From Streptomyces lomondensis (GTDB lineage Bacteria > Actinomycetota > Actinomycetes > Streptomycetales > Streptomycetaceae): a DNA stretch of 64,000 bases. The notes beneath the pieces were generated by a model, which was given only the letters and a program-made list of their open reading frames with translations, ran no database searches and was not told the DNA's origin. The DNA is taken from the NCBI RefSeq assembly GCF_014651035.1, contig NZ_BMWC01000010.1:186001-250000 (forward strand), given 5' to 3'. Shown one piece after another: positions 50,717 through 59,132 of the stretch. Both the position numbers and the translations under genes were made by a program. Each line of letters begins with the position of its first letter. Positions within the stretch are counted from its first letter, which is position 1.

Positions 50717-52078
50717 TCAGAGCTTCGTCCACGCCTCCGAGAGGGTGGCGCGCAGGATCTGCTCGATCTCGTCGAACGTCGACTGGTCGGAGATCAGCGG
50801 CGGGGCGAGCTGGACGACCGGGTCGCCGCGGTCGTCGGCGCGGCAGTACAGGCCGTTCTCGTAGAGCTTCTTGGAGAGGAAGCCGTACAGGACGCGCTCG
50901 GTCTCGTCCGCGTCGAAGGACTCCTTGGTGGCCTTGTCCTTGACCAGCTCGATGCCGTAGAAGAAGCCGTTGCCGCGGACGTCGCCGACGATCGGCAGGT
51001 CGTACAGCTTCTCCAGGGTGGCGCGGAAGGTGCCCTCGTTGTCCAGGACGTGCTGGTTGAGGTTCTCGCGCTCGAACAGGTCGAGGTTGGCCAGGCCCAC
51101 GGCCGCGGAGACGGGGTGGCCGCCGAAGGTGTAGCCGTGCAGGAAGGTGTTGTCGCCCTTGTAGAACGGCTCGGCCAGGCGGTCGGAGATGACGCACGCG
51201 CCGATCGGGGAGTAGCCCGAGGTCATGCCCTTGGCGCAGGTGATCATGTCCGGGACGTAGTCGAACTTGTCGCAGGCGAAGTACGTGCCCAGGCGGCCGA
51301 AGGCGCAGATGACCTCGTCGGAGACCAGGAGTACGTCGTACTGGTCGCAGATCTCCCTGACCCGCTGGAAGTAACCCGGCGGGGGCGGGAAGCAGCCGCC
51401 CGCGTTCTGCACCGGCTCCAGGAAGACCGCGGCGACCGTGTCCGGGCCCTCGAAGAGGATCTGCTGCTCGATCTGGTCGGCGGCCCAGCGGCCGTAGGCC
51501 TCGGGGTCGTCGCCGTGGATCGGCGCCCGGTAGATGTTCGTGTTCGGGACCTTGTGCGCGCCCGGCACCAGCGGCTCGAAGGGGGCCTTCAGGGCGGGCA
51601 GGCCGGTGATGGACAGGGCGCCCTGCGGGGTGCCGTGGTAGGCGACCGCGCGGGATATGACCTTGTGCTTGGTGGGCTTGCCGACCAGCTTGAAGTACTG
51701 CTTGGCGAGCTTCCAGGCGGTCTCGACGGCCTCGCCACCGCCGGTCGTGAAGAAGACCTTGTTCAGGTCGCCCGGGGCGTGGTGCGCGAGACGCTCGGCC
51801 AGCTCGACGGCCTTGGGGTGGGCGTACGACCACACGGGGAAGAACGCCAGCTCCTGCGCCTGCTTGAAGGCGGTCTCGGCGAGCTCGACTCGGCCGTGCC
51901 CGGCCTGCACCACGAACAGGCCGGCGAGGCCGTCCAGGTAGCGCTTGCCCTGGTCGTCGTAGATGTACGTGCCCTCGCCCCGGACGATGGTGGGGACGGG
52001 GGACTTCTCGTACGACGACATGCGCGTGAAGTGCATCCACAGGTGGTCGTACGCGGTCTGGGAGAGGTCCTTGCTCAC
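50717..52078 (-). CDS. Class III aminotransferase (polyamine/GABA type)
   Basis: A 453-residue PLP-dependent omega-aminotransferase. Visible signatures are YDDQGKRYLDGLAGLFVVQA at the N-terminus, the pyridoxal region LLVSDEVICAFGRLGTYFA and the PLP Lys in DMITCAKGMTSGYSPIGA, followed by FLHGYTFGGHPVSAAVGLAN. Likely donors are putrescine, GABA or beta-alanine with pyruvate as acceptor. The neighbouring aldehyde dehydrogenase would oxidise the resulting aminoaldehyde, and an Lrp regulator sits between them. From memory the S. coelicolor counterpart is implicated in polyamine breakdown. The GTG at 52078 has GAGGA upstream. Confidence 0.88.
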   Translation of the reverse strand: MSKDLSQTAYDHLWMHFTRMSSYEKSPVPTIVRGEGTYIYDDQGKRYLDGLAGLFVVQAGHGRVELAETAFKQAQELAFFPVWSYAHPKAVELAERLAHHAPGDLNKVFFTTGGGEAVETAWKLAKQYFKLVGKPTKHKVISRAVAYHGTPQGALSITGLPALKAPFEPLVPGAHKVPNTNIYRAPIHGDDPEAYGRWAADQIEQQILFEGPDTVAAVFLEPVQNAGGCFPPPPGYFQRVREICDQYDVLLVSDEVICAFGRLGTYFACDKFDYVPDMITCAKGMTSGYSPIGACVISDRLAEPFYKGDNTFLHGYTFGGHPVSAAVGLANLDLFERENLNQHVLDNEGTFRATLEKLYDLPIVGDVRGNGFFYGIELVKDKATKESFDADETERVLYGFLSKKLYENGLYCRADDRGDPVVQLAPPLISDQSTFDEIEQILRATLSEAWTKL

Positions 52079-52097
52079 GGCTATCGGGTCCTCACGG

Positions 52098-52637
52098 TTA
52101 TCGGGTTCCCCACATGTAGGTCTGCTTCTTGAGCTTGAGGTAGACGAAGCTCTCGGTGGAGCGCACTCCGGGGACGGCCCGGATGCGTTTGTTGATGACG
52201 TCCAGGAGGTGGTCGTCGTCCTCGCAGACGATCTCCACCATCAGGTCGAAGGAGCCTGCGGTCATCACCACGTACTCGCACTCGGGCATGGCCGTCAGCG
52301 CGTCCGCGACCGACTCCACGTCGCCCTCGACGTTGACGCCGACCATGGCCTGTCTGCGGAAGCCCACGGTGAGCGGGTCCGTGACGGCGACGATCTGCAT
52401 CACGCCCTGGTCGAGCAGCTTCTGGACGCGCTGGCGTACAGCCGCCTCCGACAGGCCCACGGCCTTGCCGATGGCGGCGTACGGCCGGCGGCCGTCCTCC
52501 TGGAGCTGCTCGATGATGGCGAGGGAGACGGCGTCCAGCTGGGGCGAGCTGCCGTTTCTGGACTCTCGGGAGGACTCGCGGTGCTCCCGCGAGCCCTTCT
52601 GGTCTGCGCTTCGACTGGCCACGAGGTCACTGTGCAC
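52098..52637 (-). CDS. Lrp/AsnC-family transcriptional regulator
   Basis: A 179-residue regulator. The N-terminal 32 residues are a Ser/Arg-rich extension (SREHRESSRESRNGSS), then the helix-turn-helix LDAVSLAIIEQLQEDGRRPY and AVGLSEAAVRQRVQKLLDQ, and the C-terminal RAM ligand domain (VGVNVEGDVESVADALTAMP, CEYVVMTAGSFDLMVEIVC). It is followed after 19 bases by the aminotransferase and is divergent from the aldehyde dehydrogenase, so it probably controls both in response to an amino acid or polyamine-derived ligand. Confidence 0.92.
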   Translation of the reverse strand: MHSDLVASRSADQKGSREHRESSRESRNGSSPQLDAVSLAIIEQLQEDGRRPYAAIGKAVGLSEAAVRQRVQKLLDQGVMQIVAVTDPLTVGFRRQAMVGVNVEGDVESVADALTAMPECEYVVMTAGSFDLMVEIVCEDDDHLLDVINKRIRAVPGVRSTESFVYLKLKKQTYMWGTR

Positions 52638-52732
52638 GAGGTCTCGTCACTTCCGCAAGCCTCGATCGATGAAATCCGTTGTTTGGATCCCCTGCTCCTG
52701 CGGATTCCGCACGAACGAAGGGAGCGGGGGTG

Positions 52733-52760
52733 TTGAAAACGTGGGGCGGCCGACTAGGGT
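52733..52760 (+). promoter_or_regulatory. Promoter of aldehyde dehydrogenase gene
   Basis: TTGAAA (52733-52738), 16-base spacer, TAGGGT (52755-52760), predicting a leader of about 35 bases. A split inverted repeat GAAATCCG (52671-52678) / CGGATTCC (52701-52708) upstream may bind the Lrp regulator. Confidence 0.6.
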
Positions 52761-52801
52761 GGGTGTCTCAAGTACTGGACATCCGAACTGGAGGGCCGGC
52801 A

Positions 52802-54241
52802 GTGAGCACCGAGCTGCGTCGTCTGCGCAACTACATCGGCGGTGAGTTCCGGGACGCCGCCGACGGACGGACCACCGAGGTGGTCAATCCCGCGACGGGC
52901 GAGGCGTACGCGACCGCTCCGCTGTCCGGGAAGGCGGACGTGGACGCCGCGATGGCGGCGGCCGCCGAGGCCTTCCCCGGCTGGCGCGACACCACGCCCG
53001 CCGAGCGGCAGAAGGCCCTGCTGAAGATCGCGGACGCCTTCGAGGAGCGCGCCGAGGAGCTGATCGCGGCCGAGGTGGAGAACACGGGCAAGCCGGTCGG
53101 GCTGACCCGCTCCGAGGAGATCCCGCCGATGGTCGACCAGATCCGCTTCTTCGCGGGCGCGGCGCGAATGCTGGAGGGCCGCTCGGCCGGTGAGTACATG
53201 GAGGGTCTGACCTCCATCGTGCGCCGTGAGCCGGTCGGCGTCTGCGCGCAGGTCGCGCCGTGGAACTACCCGATGATGATGGCCGTGTGGAAGTTCGCCC
53301 CGGCGATCGCGGCGGGCAACACGGTCGTGCTCAAGCCGTCCGACACCACTCCGGCGTCCACGGTGCTGATCGCGGAGATCCTCGGCGGGATCCTGCCGAA
53401 GGGCGTCTTCAACGTCATCTGCGGCGACCGCGAGACCGGCCGCATGATGGTCGAGCACGAGATCCCGGCGATGGCCTCCATCACCGGCTCGGTGCGCGCC
53501 GGCATTCAGGTCGCCGAGTCCGCCTCCAAGGACGTCAAGCGCGTCCACCTGGAGCTGGGCGGCAAGGCGCCGGTCGTGGTCTTCGAGGACACCGACATCG
53601 CCAAGGCCGTCGAGGACATCTCGGTCGCGGGCTACTTCAACGCCGGCCAGGACTGCACGGCCGCCACGCGCGTGCTCGTCCACGAGTCCATCCACGACGA
53701 GTTCGTCTCCGCGCTGGCGAAGGCCGCGTCCGAGACGAAGACCGGGCAGCCGGACGACGAGGACGTGCTGTTCGGCCCGCTCAACAACCCCAACCAGCTC
53801 AAGCAGGTCGAGGGCTTCATCGAGCGGCTGCCCGCGCACGCGCGCGTGGAGACCGGCGGCAAGCGCGTCGGCGACAAGGGCTACTTCTACGCGCCGACCG
53901 TCGTCTCGGGCCTGAAGCAGGACGACGAGATCATCCAGAAGGAGGTCTTCGGCCCGGTCATCACCGTGCAGTCCTTCCAGGACGAGGACCAGGCGGTGCA
54001 GTGGGCCAACGGCGTCGAGTACGCCCTCGCCTCCTCCGTGTGGACCCGGGACCACGGCCGCGCCATGCGGATGTCCAAGAAGCTCGACTTCGGCTGCGTG
54101 TGGATCAACACGCACATCCCGCTGGTCGCCGAGATGCCGCACGGCGGCTTCAAGAAGTCCGGCTACGGCAAGGACCTCTCGGCGTACGGCTTCGACGACT
54201 ACACGCGGATCAAGCACGTGATGACGTCGCTGGACGTGTAG
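52802..54241 (+). CDS. Aldehyde dehydrogenase (gamma-aminobutyraldehyde-type)
   Basis: NAD-dependent aldehyde dehydrogenase of 479 residues. The catalytic Cys is in YFNAGQDCTAATRVLVHESI, the general-base Glu in VHLELGGKAPVVVFED, the cofactor motif in ASITGSVRAGIQVAESA and the N-terminal PWNYPMMMAVWKFAPAIAAG. The best family match I recall is 4-aminobutyraldehyde (or betaine aldehyde) dehydrogenase, fitting the aminotransferase next door. The GTG at 52802 has GGAGGG upstream; the longer open frame lacks homology. Divergent from the Lrp gene, converging on the injection-system locus. Confidence 0.9.
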   Translation: MSTELRRLRNYIGGEFRDAADGRTTEVVNPATGEAYATAPLSGKADVDAAMAAAAEAFPGWRDTTPAERQKALLKIADAFEERAEELIAAEVENTGKPVGLTRSEEIPPMVDQIRFFAGAARMLEGRSAGEYMEGLTSIVRREPVGVCAQVAPWNYPMMMAVWKFAPAIAAGNTVVLKPSDTTPASTVLIAEILGGILPKGVFNVICGDRETGRMMVEHEIPAMASITGSVRAGIQVAESASKDVKRVHLELGGKAPVVVFEDTDIAKAVEDISVAGYFNAGQDCTAATRVLVHESIHDEFVSALAKAASETKTGQPDDEDVLFGPLNNPNQLKQVEGFIERLPAHARVETGGKRVGDKGYFYAPTVVSGLKQDDEIIQKEVFGPVITVQSFQDEDQAVQWANGVEYALASSVWTRDHGRAMRMSKKLDFGCVWINTHIPLVAEMPHGGFKKSGYGKDLSAYGFDDYTRIKHVMTSLDV

Positions 54242-54260
54242 CGGGACCGGGCACGGCGGG

Positions 54261-54295
54261 GCGGCCCCGGACGGCTGGATTCCGTCCGGGGCCGC
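54261..54295. terminator. Perfect 14-bp terminator at the edge of the injection-system locus
   Basis: gcggccccggacgg (54261-54274) and ccgtccggggccgc (54282-54295) with a seven-base loop, between the converging aldehyde dehydrogenase and the zinc-ribbon protein gene. Confidence 0.88.
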
Positions 54296-54302
54296 CGCAT
54301 GC

Positions 54303-56114
54303 TCAGGTCCGGTTGGCGCTCGACGGGCCGAAGAACTCGATCTCCGCGATGGCGACCTGCTTCTTCGCCGAGATGCCGTGGGCGGACTCGATGGTGAACC
54401 GGACGGCGGTGACCTCGCCCACGCGGAAGGCGCGGCGCTGAGGGCCGGCGCCCTGGTCGAGGGTCAGCCGGCGGGTCGTGGTCCTGCCGTCGGCGCCGGT
54501 GACGGTGGCCGTGACGCGGTGCGGGAGCGCCTCCTTGCGGAGGTCCGCGGCGCGGGTCGAGACGCCCGGCGTGATGATCAGGTCCAGCAGCCGGGTGGGC
54601 TGGGCGAAGCGGGCCTCTATCCACTGGCCCCGGCCCGACTGGGACACGCCCGGGCCCCACCACGTGTCGTTGAGCTTGTCGAAGGCCAGGTCCGGCTTGT
54701 GGCCCGGGTAGGAGCGGGAGGCGGTGAAGCGGTCCGGGGAGACCGGGGCGCGCTTGGCGAAGTGGTCGCGGGTGGCCTGGATGCCGTCGGGGAGGGTGAA
54801 CGCCAGCACGGCCAGCAGGGCCAGGACGACCGCGATGCCCAGCCAGGACAGGACGCGGTCGAAGGCGCGGCGCAGCCGGGGGCGGTCGCCCGCCCAGGGG
54901 GCCTCCCGGCTGCCGGAGGGGCCGAGCCGCCGCCACCAGGGGAGCCGGCCCGGGGCGGCCGGTCCCTCACCGGCCATGGGCATCGCGCACCGGGTGCAGA
55001 AGTGCCGCTCGGGACGGTTGCGCGTGGCGCACCAGGGGCAGGGCGCGCCGCCGTCGACGCCGGGTTCCTCGCCCGGGGCTCTCACGGCCTGCGGGCGCTG
55101 GGGGGTGGGGCGGCCGGGCAGGACGGGGGCGACGGAGGGCGGTGCGGTGGGGGCGGGTTCGGGGTCGCCGACCGGGATGAGGAGGCTGCGGGCGCGGTCG
55201 GTCATGCCGTGGGGGTCGGCGGGGTGCGGAGGGTGTGCTGCCGGGGGGACAGGCTGGGTGGGGGCGGTGTCGTCCGGGGGCGGTGTGGCAGGGGTGTGGC
55301 CGGGGGTGGCCGGGTGGTGGGCGGCTGCTTCGGCGCCGGCACCGGATGTGGGGGGAGCGGTGGTGGGCGCGGTGCCGGGGGTGCTGGCGTGCGTCACACT
55401 GCCCGCGCCCAGCCGGTCCCGGGGGGTGGGGGGCAGGCCCGCCCTGCCGTCCGGGCGGGAGAAGGCGTCCCAGTCCGGGCCGGGTCCGGCGGAGGCGGCT
55501 GGGGTGGCGGGCGCCGCCGTCGGGGTGGAGGGCTGGGGGGGAGGGGAGGCGGGGCCGGAGGTGTAGCGGCTGGCTGGAGGTGTCGTGGAGGAGGCCTCGC
55601 CCGGGGTGACAGCGACAGCTTCGGCGGGAGGAGGTATCCCTGGACCGCCCGCAGGGGCGTCCCCGCTGGCCGGGTTGTCGATGCCGGACCGGCCGGCTGC
55701 TTCGTGCATGCCGGAGCGGCCGGCTGATTGGTCCAAGCCGGACCGACCGGCCGGGCCATCCGCCCCGGTGTACGCCGGGCCGATAACCGGGGCGCCGGCA
55801 GCCGGAGGAGAGGACCCGTCGGCACCGGCAGGTGCGGGCCGATCGGTGTCGACAGTCGCGGACCGGTCGGTTCCCGCACCCGCATGCGGCGACCGGTCCC
55901 TGCCGGACGCCCCGGAACCTCCGGCCGGTCGGGAAGCCGGGGGCCGGGAATCCCCGTGAGCCTCGGCGGCCCGGGAAGGCGCGGGTGTCGCGGCCGTTCG
56001 TCGGGGTTCTGCCGGGCGGTCTGTCCAGCTGAGTACCGCGCCGCACGCGTCGCAGAACGACTGGCCCGGCTCCGCGCGGGTGCCGCAGTCGGCGCAGTTC
56101 TGGGGGGTCGTCAT
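54303..56114 (-). CDS. Membrane protein: two zinc ribbons, disordered linker, outer beta-sandwich domain
   Basis: A 603-residue bitopic membrane protein encoded at the end of the contractile injection locus. Order: N-terminal zinc ribbon (residues 7-24, CADCGTRAEPGQSFCDAC), a disordered Pro/Ala/Ser-rich linker of about 330 residues with a nine-residue repeat (AGRSGLDQS, AGRSGMHEA, AGRSGIDNP), second zinc ribbon (359-376, CPWCATRNRPERHFCTRC), one membrane helix (421-442, VLSWLGIAVVLALLAVLAFT), and a C-terminal discoidin/F5-8C-like domain (about 460-603; SYPGHKPDLAFDKLNDTWWG, AIAEIEFFG). From memory the arrangement resembles the membrane protein of the S. coelicolor contractile injection system that links the particle to the membrane. 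The start overlaps the stop of the tail-protein gene (ATGA). Confidence 0.8.
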   Translation of the reverse strand: MTTPQNCADCGTRAEPGQSFCDACGAVLSWTDRPAEPRRTAATPAPSRAAEAHGDSRPPASRPAGGSGASGRDRSPHAGAGTDRSATVDTDRPAPAGADGSSPPAAGAPVIGPAYTGADGPAGRSGLDQSAGRSGMHEAAGRSGIDNPASGDAPAGGPGIPPPAEAVAVTPGEASSTTPPASRYTSGPASPPPQPSTPTAAPATPAASAGPGPDWDAFSRPDGRAGLPPTPRDRLGAGSVTHASTPGTAPTTAPPTSGAGAEAAAHHPATPGHTPATPPPDDTAPTQPVPPAAHPPHPADPHGMTDRARSLLIPVGDPEPAPTAPPSVAPVLPGRPTPQRPQAVRAPGEEPGVDGGAPCPWCATRNRPERHFCTRCAMPMAGEGPAAPGRLPWWRRLGPSGSREAPWAGDRPRLRRAFDRVLSWLGIAVVLALLAVLAFTLPDGIQATRDHFAKRAPVSPDRFTASRSYPGHKPDLAFDKLNDTWWGPGVSQSGRGQWIEARFAQPTRLLDLIITPGVSTRAADLRKEALPHRVTATVTGADGRTTTRRLTLDQGAGPQRRAFRVGEVTAVRFTIESAHGISAKKQVAIAEIEFFGPSSANRT

Positions 56115-56671
56115 CTCTCCGGGGTCCTTTCGGCGGTCGCGGTCACCTGGACCGTGTACGGCATGTGGGCGGGGCGGGCGGCGGACACGAGGGCGTCCAG
56201 GCGGTGGCGGTCCGCGGGAGTGGGCGCGGGGAGGCGCAGGTGGACGCGCAGACGGGGGCGCGGGTCGCCCGGGAACGGGCCCAGCGGTCGGGCGTTCCAG
56301 GACGCGGCGCCGCTCTCCGTGATCTCGGGCTCCACGCCGAACGCGAGCCGGACCGCCTCGGACAGCCCGCGCCGGGTGCCGCGGATGCGGTGCAGATACG
56401 CGGCGGCGGCCACGGCGGCCCGCAGCAGCGGCTCGGGCTCGCCGCCCTCGGTCTCCGCGCCGACCCAGTGGCCCAGCCACTGGGTGAAGTCGAGCGGTGC
56501 GAGGGACGGGCGGAAGTAGGTGTCGAGACAGTCCAGCACGCTCAGGATCGGGGCGATCACGTCGTCGAGCCCGGCGACGAACCGCTGGGCCAGGTCGTCG
56601 TCGGCGAACACGGCCGGCAGCATCACGCCGATCGGCGCGGAGGATCCGAGGCCGTCGATCGAGCCCCTCAT
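56111..56671 (-). CDS. Phage tail protein I-like baseplate component
   Basis: A 186-residue protein resembling tail protein I (gpI/gp53-like) found next to baseplate J genes in contractile injection systems. Visible features are an N-terminal helical part (DDLAQRFVAGLDDVIAPIL, LDTYFRPSLAPLDFTQWLGH) and the later TRRGLSEAVRLAFGVEPEI, a block typical of this family, which binds the baseplate J protein to complete the wedge. It overlaps the membrane-protein gene and follows the J gene after 28 bases. Confidence 0.85.
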   Translation of the reverse strand: MRGSIDGLGSSAPIGVMLPAVFADDDLAQRFVAGLDDVIAPILSVLDCLDTYFRPSLAPLDFTQWLGHWVGAETEGGEPEPLLRAAVAAAAYLHRIRGTRRGLSEAVRLAFGVEPEITESGAASWNARPLGPFPGDPRPRLRVHLRLPAPTPADRHRLDALVSAARPAHMPYTVQVTATAERTPER

Positions 56672-56699
56672 GTGCCGCTCCCCCTCGGGATCCGTTCCA

Positions 56700-58661
56700 T
56701 CAGGATCCGTCCCCGATCACCCGGACGCGGTGGTCGAAGGAGAACACCAGCGACGGCGCCGACAGGTCGATCCGGTCCGTCGGCTCGCCGCGTTTGCCGG
56801 TGAGCGGGTCCGCGGGGTGCAGGACCACCTCGTCGACCAGCTCCACCCCCGGCACGCGTTGCAGCACCGCGAACACCTCCCCGGCCTGGACGGGCCGCCC
56901 GAACGGCCAGCCCGTGCCGTCCGCGCCGCCGGTCAGCGGGTCGAGGTGCCGGTAGAGCGCGTCGTGCGCCTGCCGGCGGACCCGGTCGGTGTCGACACCC
57001 CGGAAGGCGTGCACGGTGGCCACCACCGTGACGCCCTGGTAGTAGGGCGGGCCCACCGCCAGCCGGGTGCCGATCAGGCGCCGTTCGTCCAGGTGCCGGG
57101 TGATGCGGTCCAGCAGCGCGTCACCGGGCACCAGTTGCTCGAAGCGCAGGCGGCCGCCGGGGTCCGGGACGGCCTGCGGGACCACCAGGACCCGTACGGC
57201 GTAGGCCCCGTGCTCGCCCTCCTTGCCCTCCAGGCACGTGATGCGCGCGGTCTCCGGGGCGGCGCGGCGGGCCAGCTCCTCGTAGTCGCGCAGCGTCACC
57301 GCCCGTTCCTGGGCGCGCAGGGTGATCGGGGCCCGGACCTTCGCCTCCTCCACCGTCTCCCCGTCCACCCCACCGCGCGCGGCCTCGCGGTTGACGACCT
57401 CGGAGACGTACGGGATGGAGGTGCGCAGCACCCGCACCGCACCGCGCGCCACATTGCCCGCCCGGCCGCCGCCCGTGCGGTAGCGGCGGGCCCGCACGGG
57501 TGCGCCCTTGGGGGCGACCATCCCGTACTGCCGCAGGGATCCGTCGGGTTCGCGCACGGCCGGGCCGAACGCGATCTCGCCGGTCGTGGCGTCGAGGGTG
57601 ATGTGCCGGTCGTACGGTCCGGAGCCCGCGAAGTTCGGCACCACCCGCCAGTCCGTCCAGCCGTCGTGCTCGGCGGTCTGGAGCAGCACCGGCGGGTCGT
57701 CGCCCACCACCGGCGCGTGCGCCAGCCGCAGCCGCTGGCCCGGCAGCCCGGTGGACTCGCCGAGCGCCTCGTCGTACACCGTCTCGGCGTGCACGGCGGC
57801 GGTGGTGCCGCCGATCGTGAAGGCCTCCACGGCGCGCACCGTGGGCGAGGTGGTGTAGAAGGGCTGGCCCGGCAGGGGTTCGGTGACCCGGCAGCGCAGC
57901 CAGCCGGCCTCCTGGCCCGCGTTGCGGGACAGCACATGCCCGCCGGGGACGTGCAGGACGACCTCGCCGGGGCGGTTGAGGCCGCCGGTGCCGTCCCGGT
58001 CGACCTCGCAGGGCTGCCAGCCGTCCGCGGTCCACGCCTCCCACACCAGCGGCGGCTGGCGCGGGTCGACGCCGACGCCGTCCACCCGGCTGTCCAGGTC
58101 CAGGGCGAGCGCGCAGTGCGGCACCGCGGCGGTCAGGCCGAGCAGCATGCAGTCACCGGGCGCGGGCGACGCGGCGAAGCACGGCAAATCCTTGTCCCGC
58201 TCGGCGAGGTCGGGCGTCCGGTCGACCACCGGCTCGCCCCGGTGCTGCACCAGCAGATGGCGCAACGCGCTGGGCACCACCGTCAGTTCGCGTTCGGTCG
58301 CGAAGACGACCGCCTCCTCGCTCTCGGTGCGCAGCGTGGCGACCTCCGTGCCGACCGGCACCCGCACCGGCTCCTCCTGCGGAGCCGACAGCCAGAACGT
58401 CACGTCGGTACGGGCCGCGGAGGGCGGGAACAGGGTGATCCCGACGAGGTCCAGGAACGCCAGGTGGTTCTTCTCCGGCACCCGGTTGAGCCGGTAGACG
58501 ATCTGGTCGGCCATGTGGGCCACCGTCTCGACGAGGGTGACGCCCGGGTCGGAGACGTTGTGGTCGGTCCACTCCGGGGCGCGCTGCTGGATGTAGCGCT
58601 TGGCGTCGTCGACGAACTGCTGGAAGCGGCGGTCGTCGAGGTTGGGGGAGGGCAGGGCCAT
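56700..58661 (-). CDS. Baseplate J-like protein (wedge component)
   Basis: A 653-residue putative baseplate assembly protein, analogue of T4 gp6 / P2 gpJ. The start is characteristic: LDDRRFQQFVDDAKRYIQQR, then DHNVSDPGVTLVETVAHMAD and NRVPEKNHLAFLDLVGITLF. The C-terminal half contains the J-domain blocks EEAKVRAPITLRAQERAVTL, RDYEELARRAAPETARI and the ridge VAVGPPYYQGVTVVATVHAF. Wedges of this protein form the platform that triggers sheath contraction. The ATG overlaps the gp25 stop. Confidence 0.92.
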   Translation of the reverse strand: MALPSPNLDDRRFQQFVDDAKRYIQQRAPEWTDHNVSDPGVTLVETVAHMADQIVYRLNRVPEKNHLAFLDLVGITLFPPSAARTDVTFWLSAPQEEPVRVPVGTEVATLRTESEEAVVFATERELTVVPSALRHLLVQHRGEPVVDRTPDLAERDKDLPCFAASPAPGDCMLLGLTAAVPHCALALDLDSRVDGVGVDPRQPPLVWEAWTADGWQPCEVDRDGTGGLNRPGEVVLHVPGGHVLSRNAGQEAGWLRCRVTEPLPGQPFYTTSPTVRAVEAFTIGGTTAAVHAETVYDEALGESTGLPGQRLRLAHAPVVGDDPPVLLQTAEHDGWTDWRVVPNFAGSGPYDRHITLDATTGEIAFGPAVREPDGSLRQYGMVAPKGAPVRARRYRTGGGRAGNVARGAVRVLRTSIPYVSEVVNREAARGGVDGETVEEAKVRAPITLRAQERAVTLRDYEELARRAAPETARITCLEGKEGEHGAYAVRVLVVPQAVPDPGGRLRFEQLVPGDALLDRITRHLDERRLIGTRLAVGPPYYQGVTVVATVHAFRGVDTDRVRRQAHDALYRHLDPLTGGADGTGWPFGRPVQAGEVFAVLQRVPGVELVDEVVLHPADPLTGKRGEPTDRIDLSAPSLVFSFDHRVRVIGDGS

Positions 58662-59101
58662 CAGCGGTCGCTTTCGGGGGCGTCGCCCGCGCCGGGGGCG
58701 TCGGGCTCCTCGTGGGACGGAATGACGTAGAAGGGGAAGACCAGGCTGCGCGGGTTGTTGGTGCCGCGGATGGAGTACCGGACGTCGATGTAGAGGACGC
58801 TCTGGTCGGTGCCGGCGGTGACCTCGACGTCCTCGACCTCGATACGCGGCTCCCAGCGGTCCAGGCTGACGTACACCTCGTGCTGGATACGGCCCGCGGT
58901 CTGCTCGTTGACCGGCGCGAACACCAGGTCGTGGATCGCGCAGCCGAAGTCCGGGCGCATCGGCCGCTCGCCGGGCGCGGTCGACAGCACCAGCCGGATC
59001 GCCTCCTCGATCTCCCGCTCCCCGCTGACCAGGGCGATCCCGCCGGTCGGCCCGATGCGCAGCGGGAACGACCAGCCGGAGCCGATGAACTGCTCGGCCA
59101 T
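58661..59101 (-). CDS. gp25/GPW-like baseplate protein
   Basis: A 146-residue protein of the GPW/gp25 (T4 lysozyme-like inner wedge) family. The core is clear: FIGSGWSFPLRIGPTGGIAL, REIEEAIRLVLSTAPGERPM, RPDFGCAIHDLVFAPVNEQ and YIDVRYSIRGTNNPRSLVFP. It connects the first sheath ring to the baseplate. The ATG at 59101 has GAGGTG eight bases upstream, preferred over the ATG/GTG three codons earlier. Confidence 0.93.
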   Translation of the reverse strand: MAEQFIGSGWSFPLRIGPTGGIALVSGEREIEEAIRLVLSTAPGERPMRPDFGCAIHDLVFAPVNEQTAGRIQHEVYVSLDRWEPRIEVEDVEVTAGTDQSVLYIDVRYSIRGTNNPRSLVFPFYVIPSHEEPDAPGAGDAPESDR

Positions 59102-59132
59102 CAGCACCACACCTCGCCTTTCATGGAGACGG

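Noticed and set aside
55779..55786. GCCGATAA, which matches the -10 part of the WhiG sigma consensus.
   Set aside because: It lies inside a coding region and no TAAA is found 15-16 bases upstream.
56114..56480. N-terminal extension of the zinc-ribbon membrane protein frame.
   Set aside because: It overlaps the tail-protein gene in another frame and is Arg/Pro-rich; the ATG at 56114 is coupled to that gene's stop.
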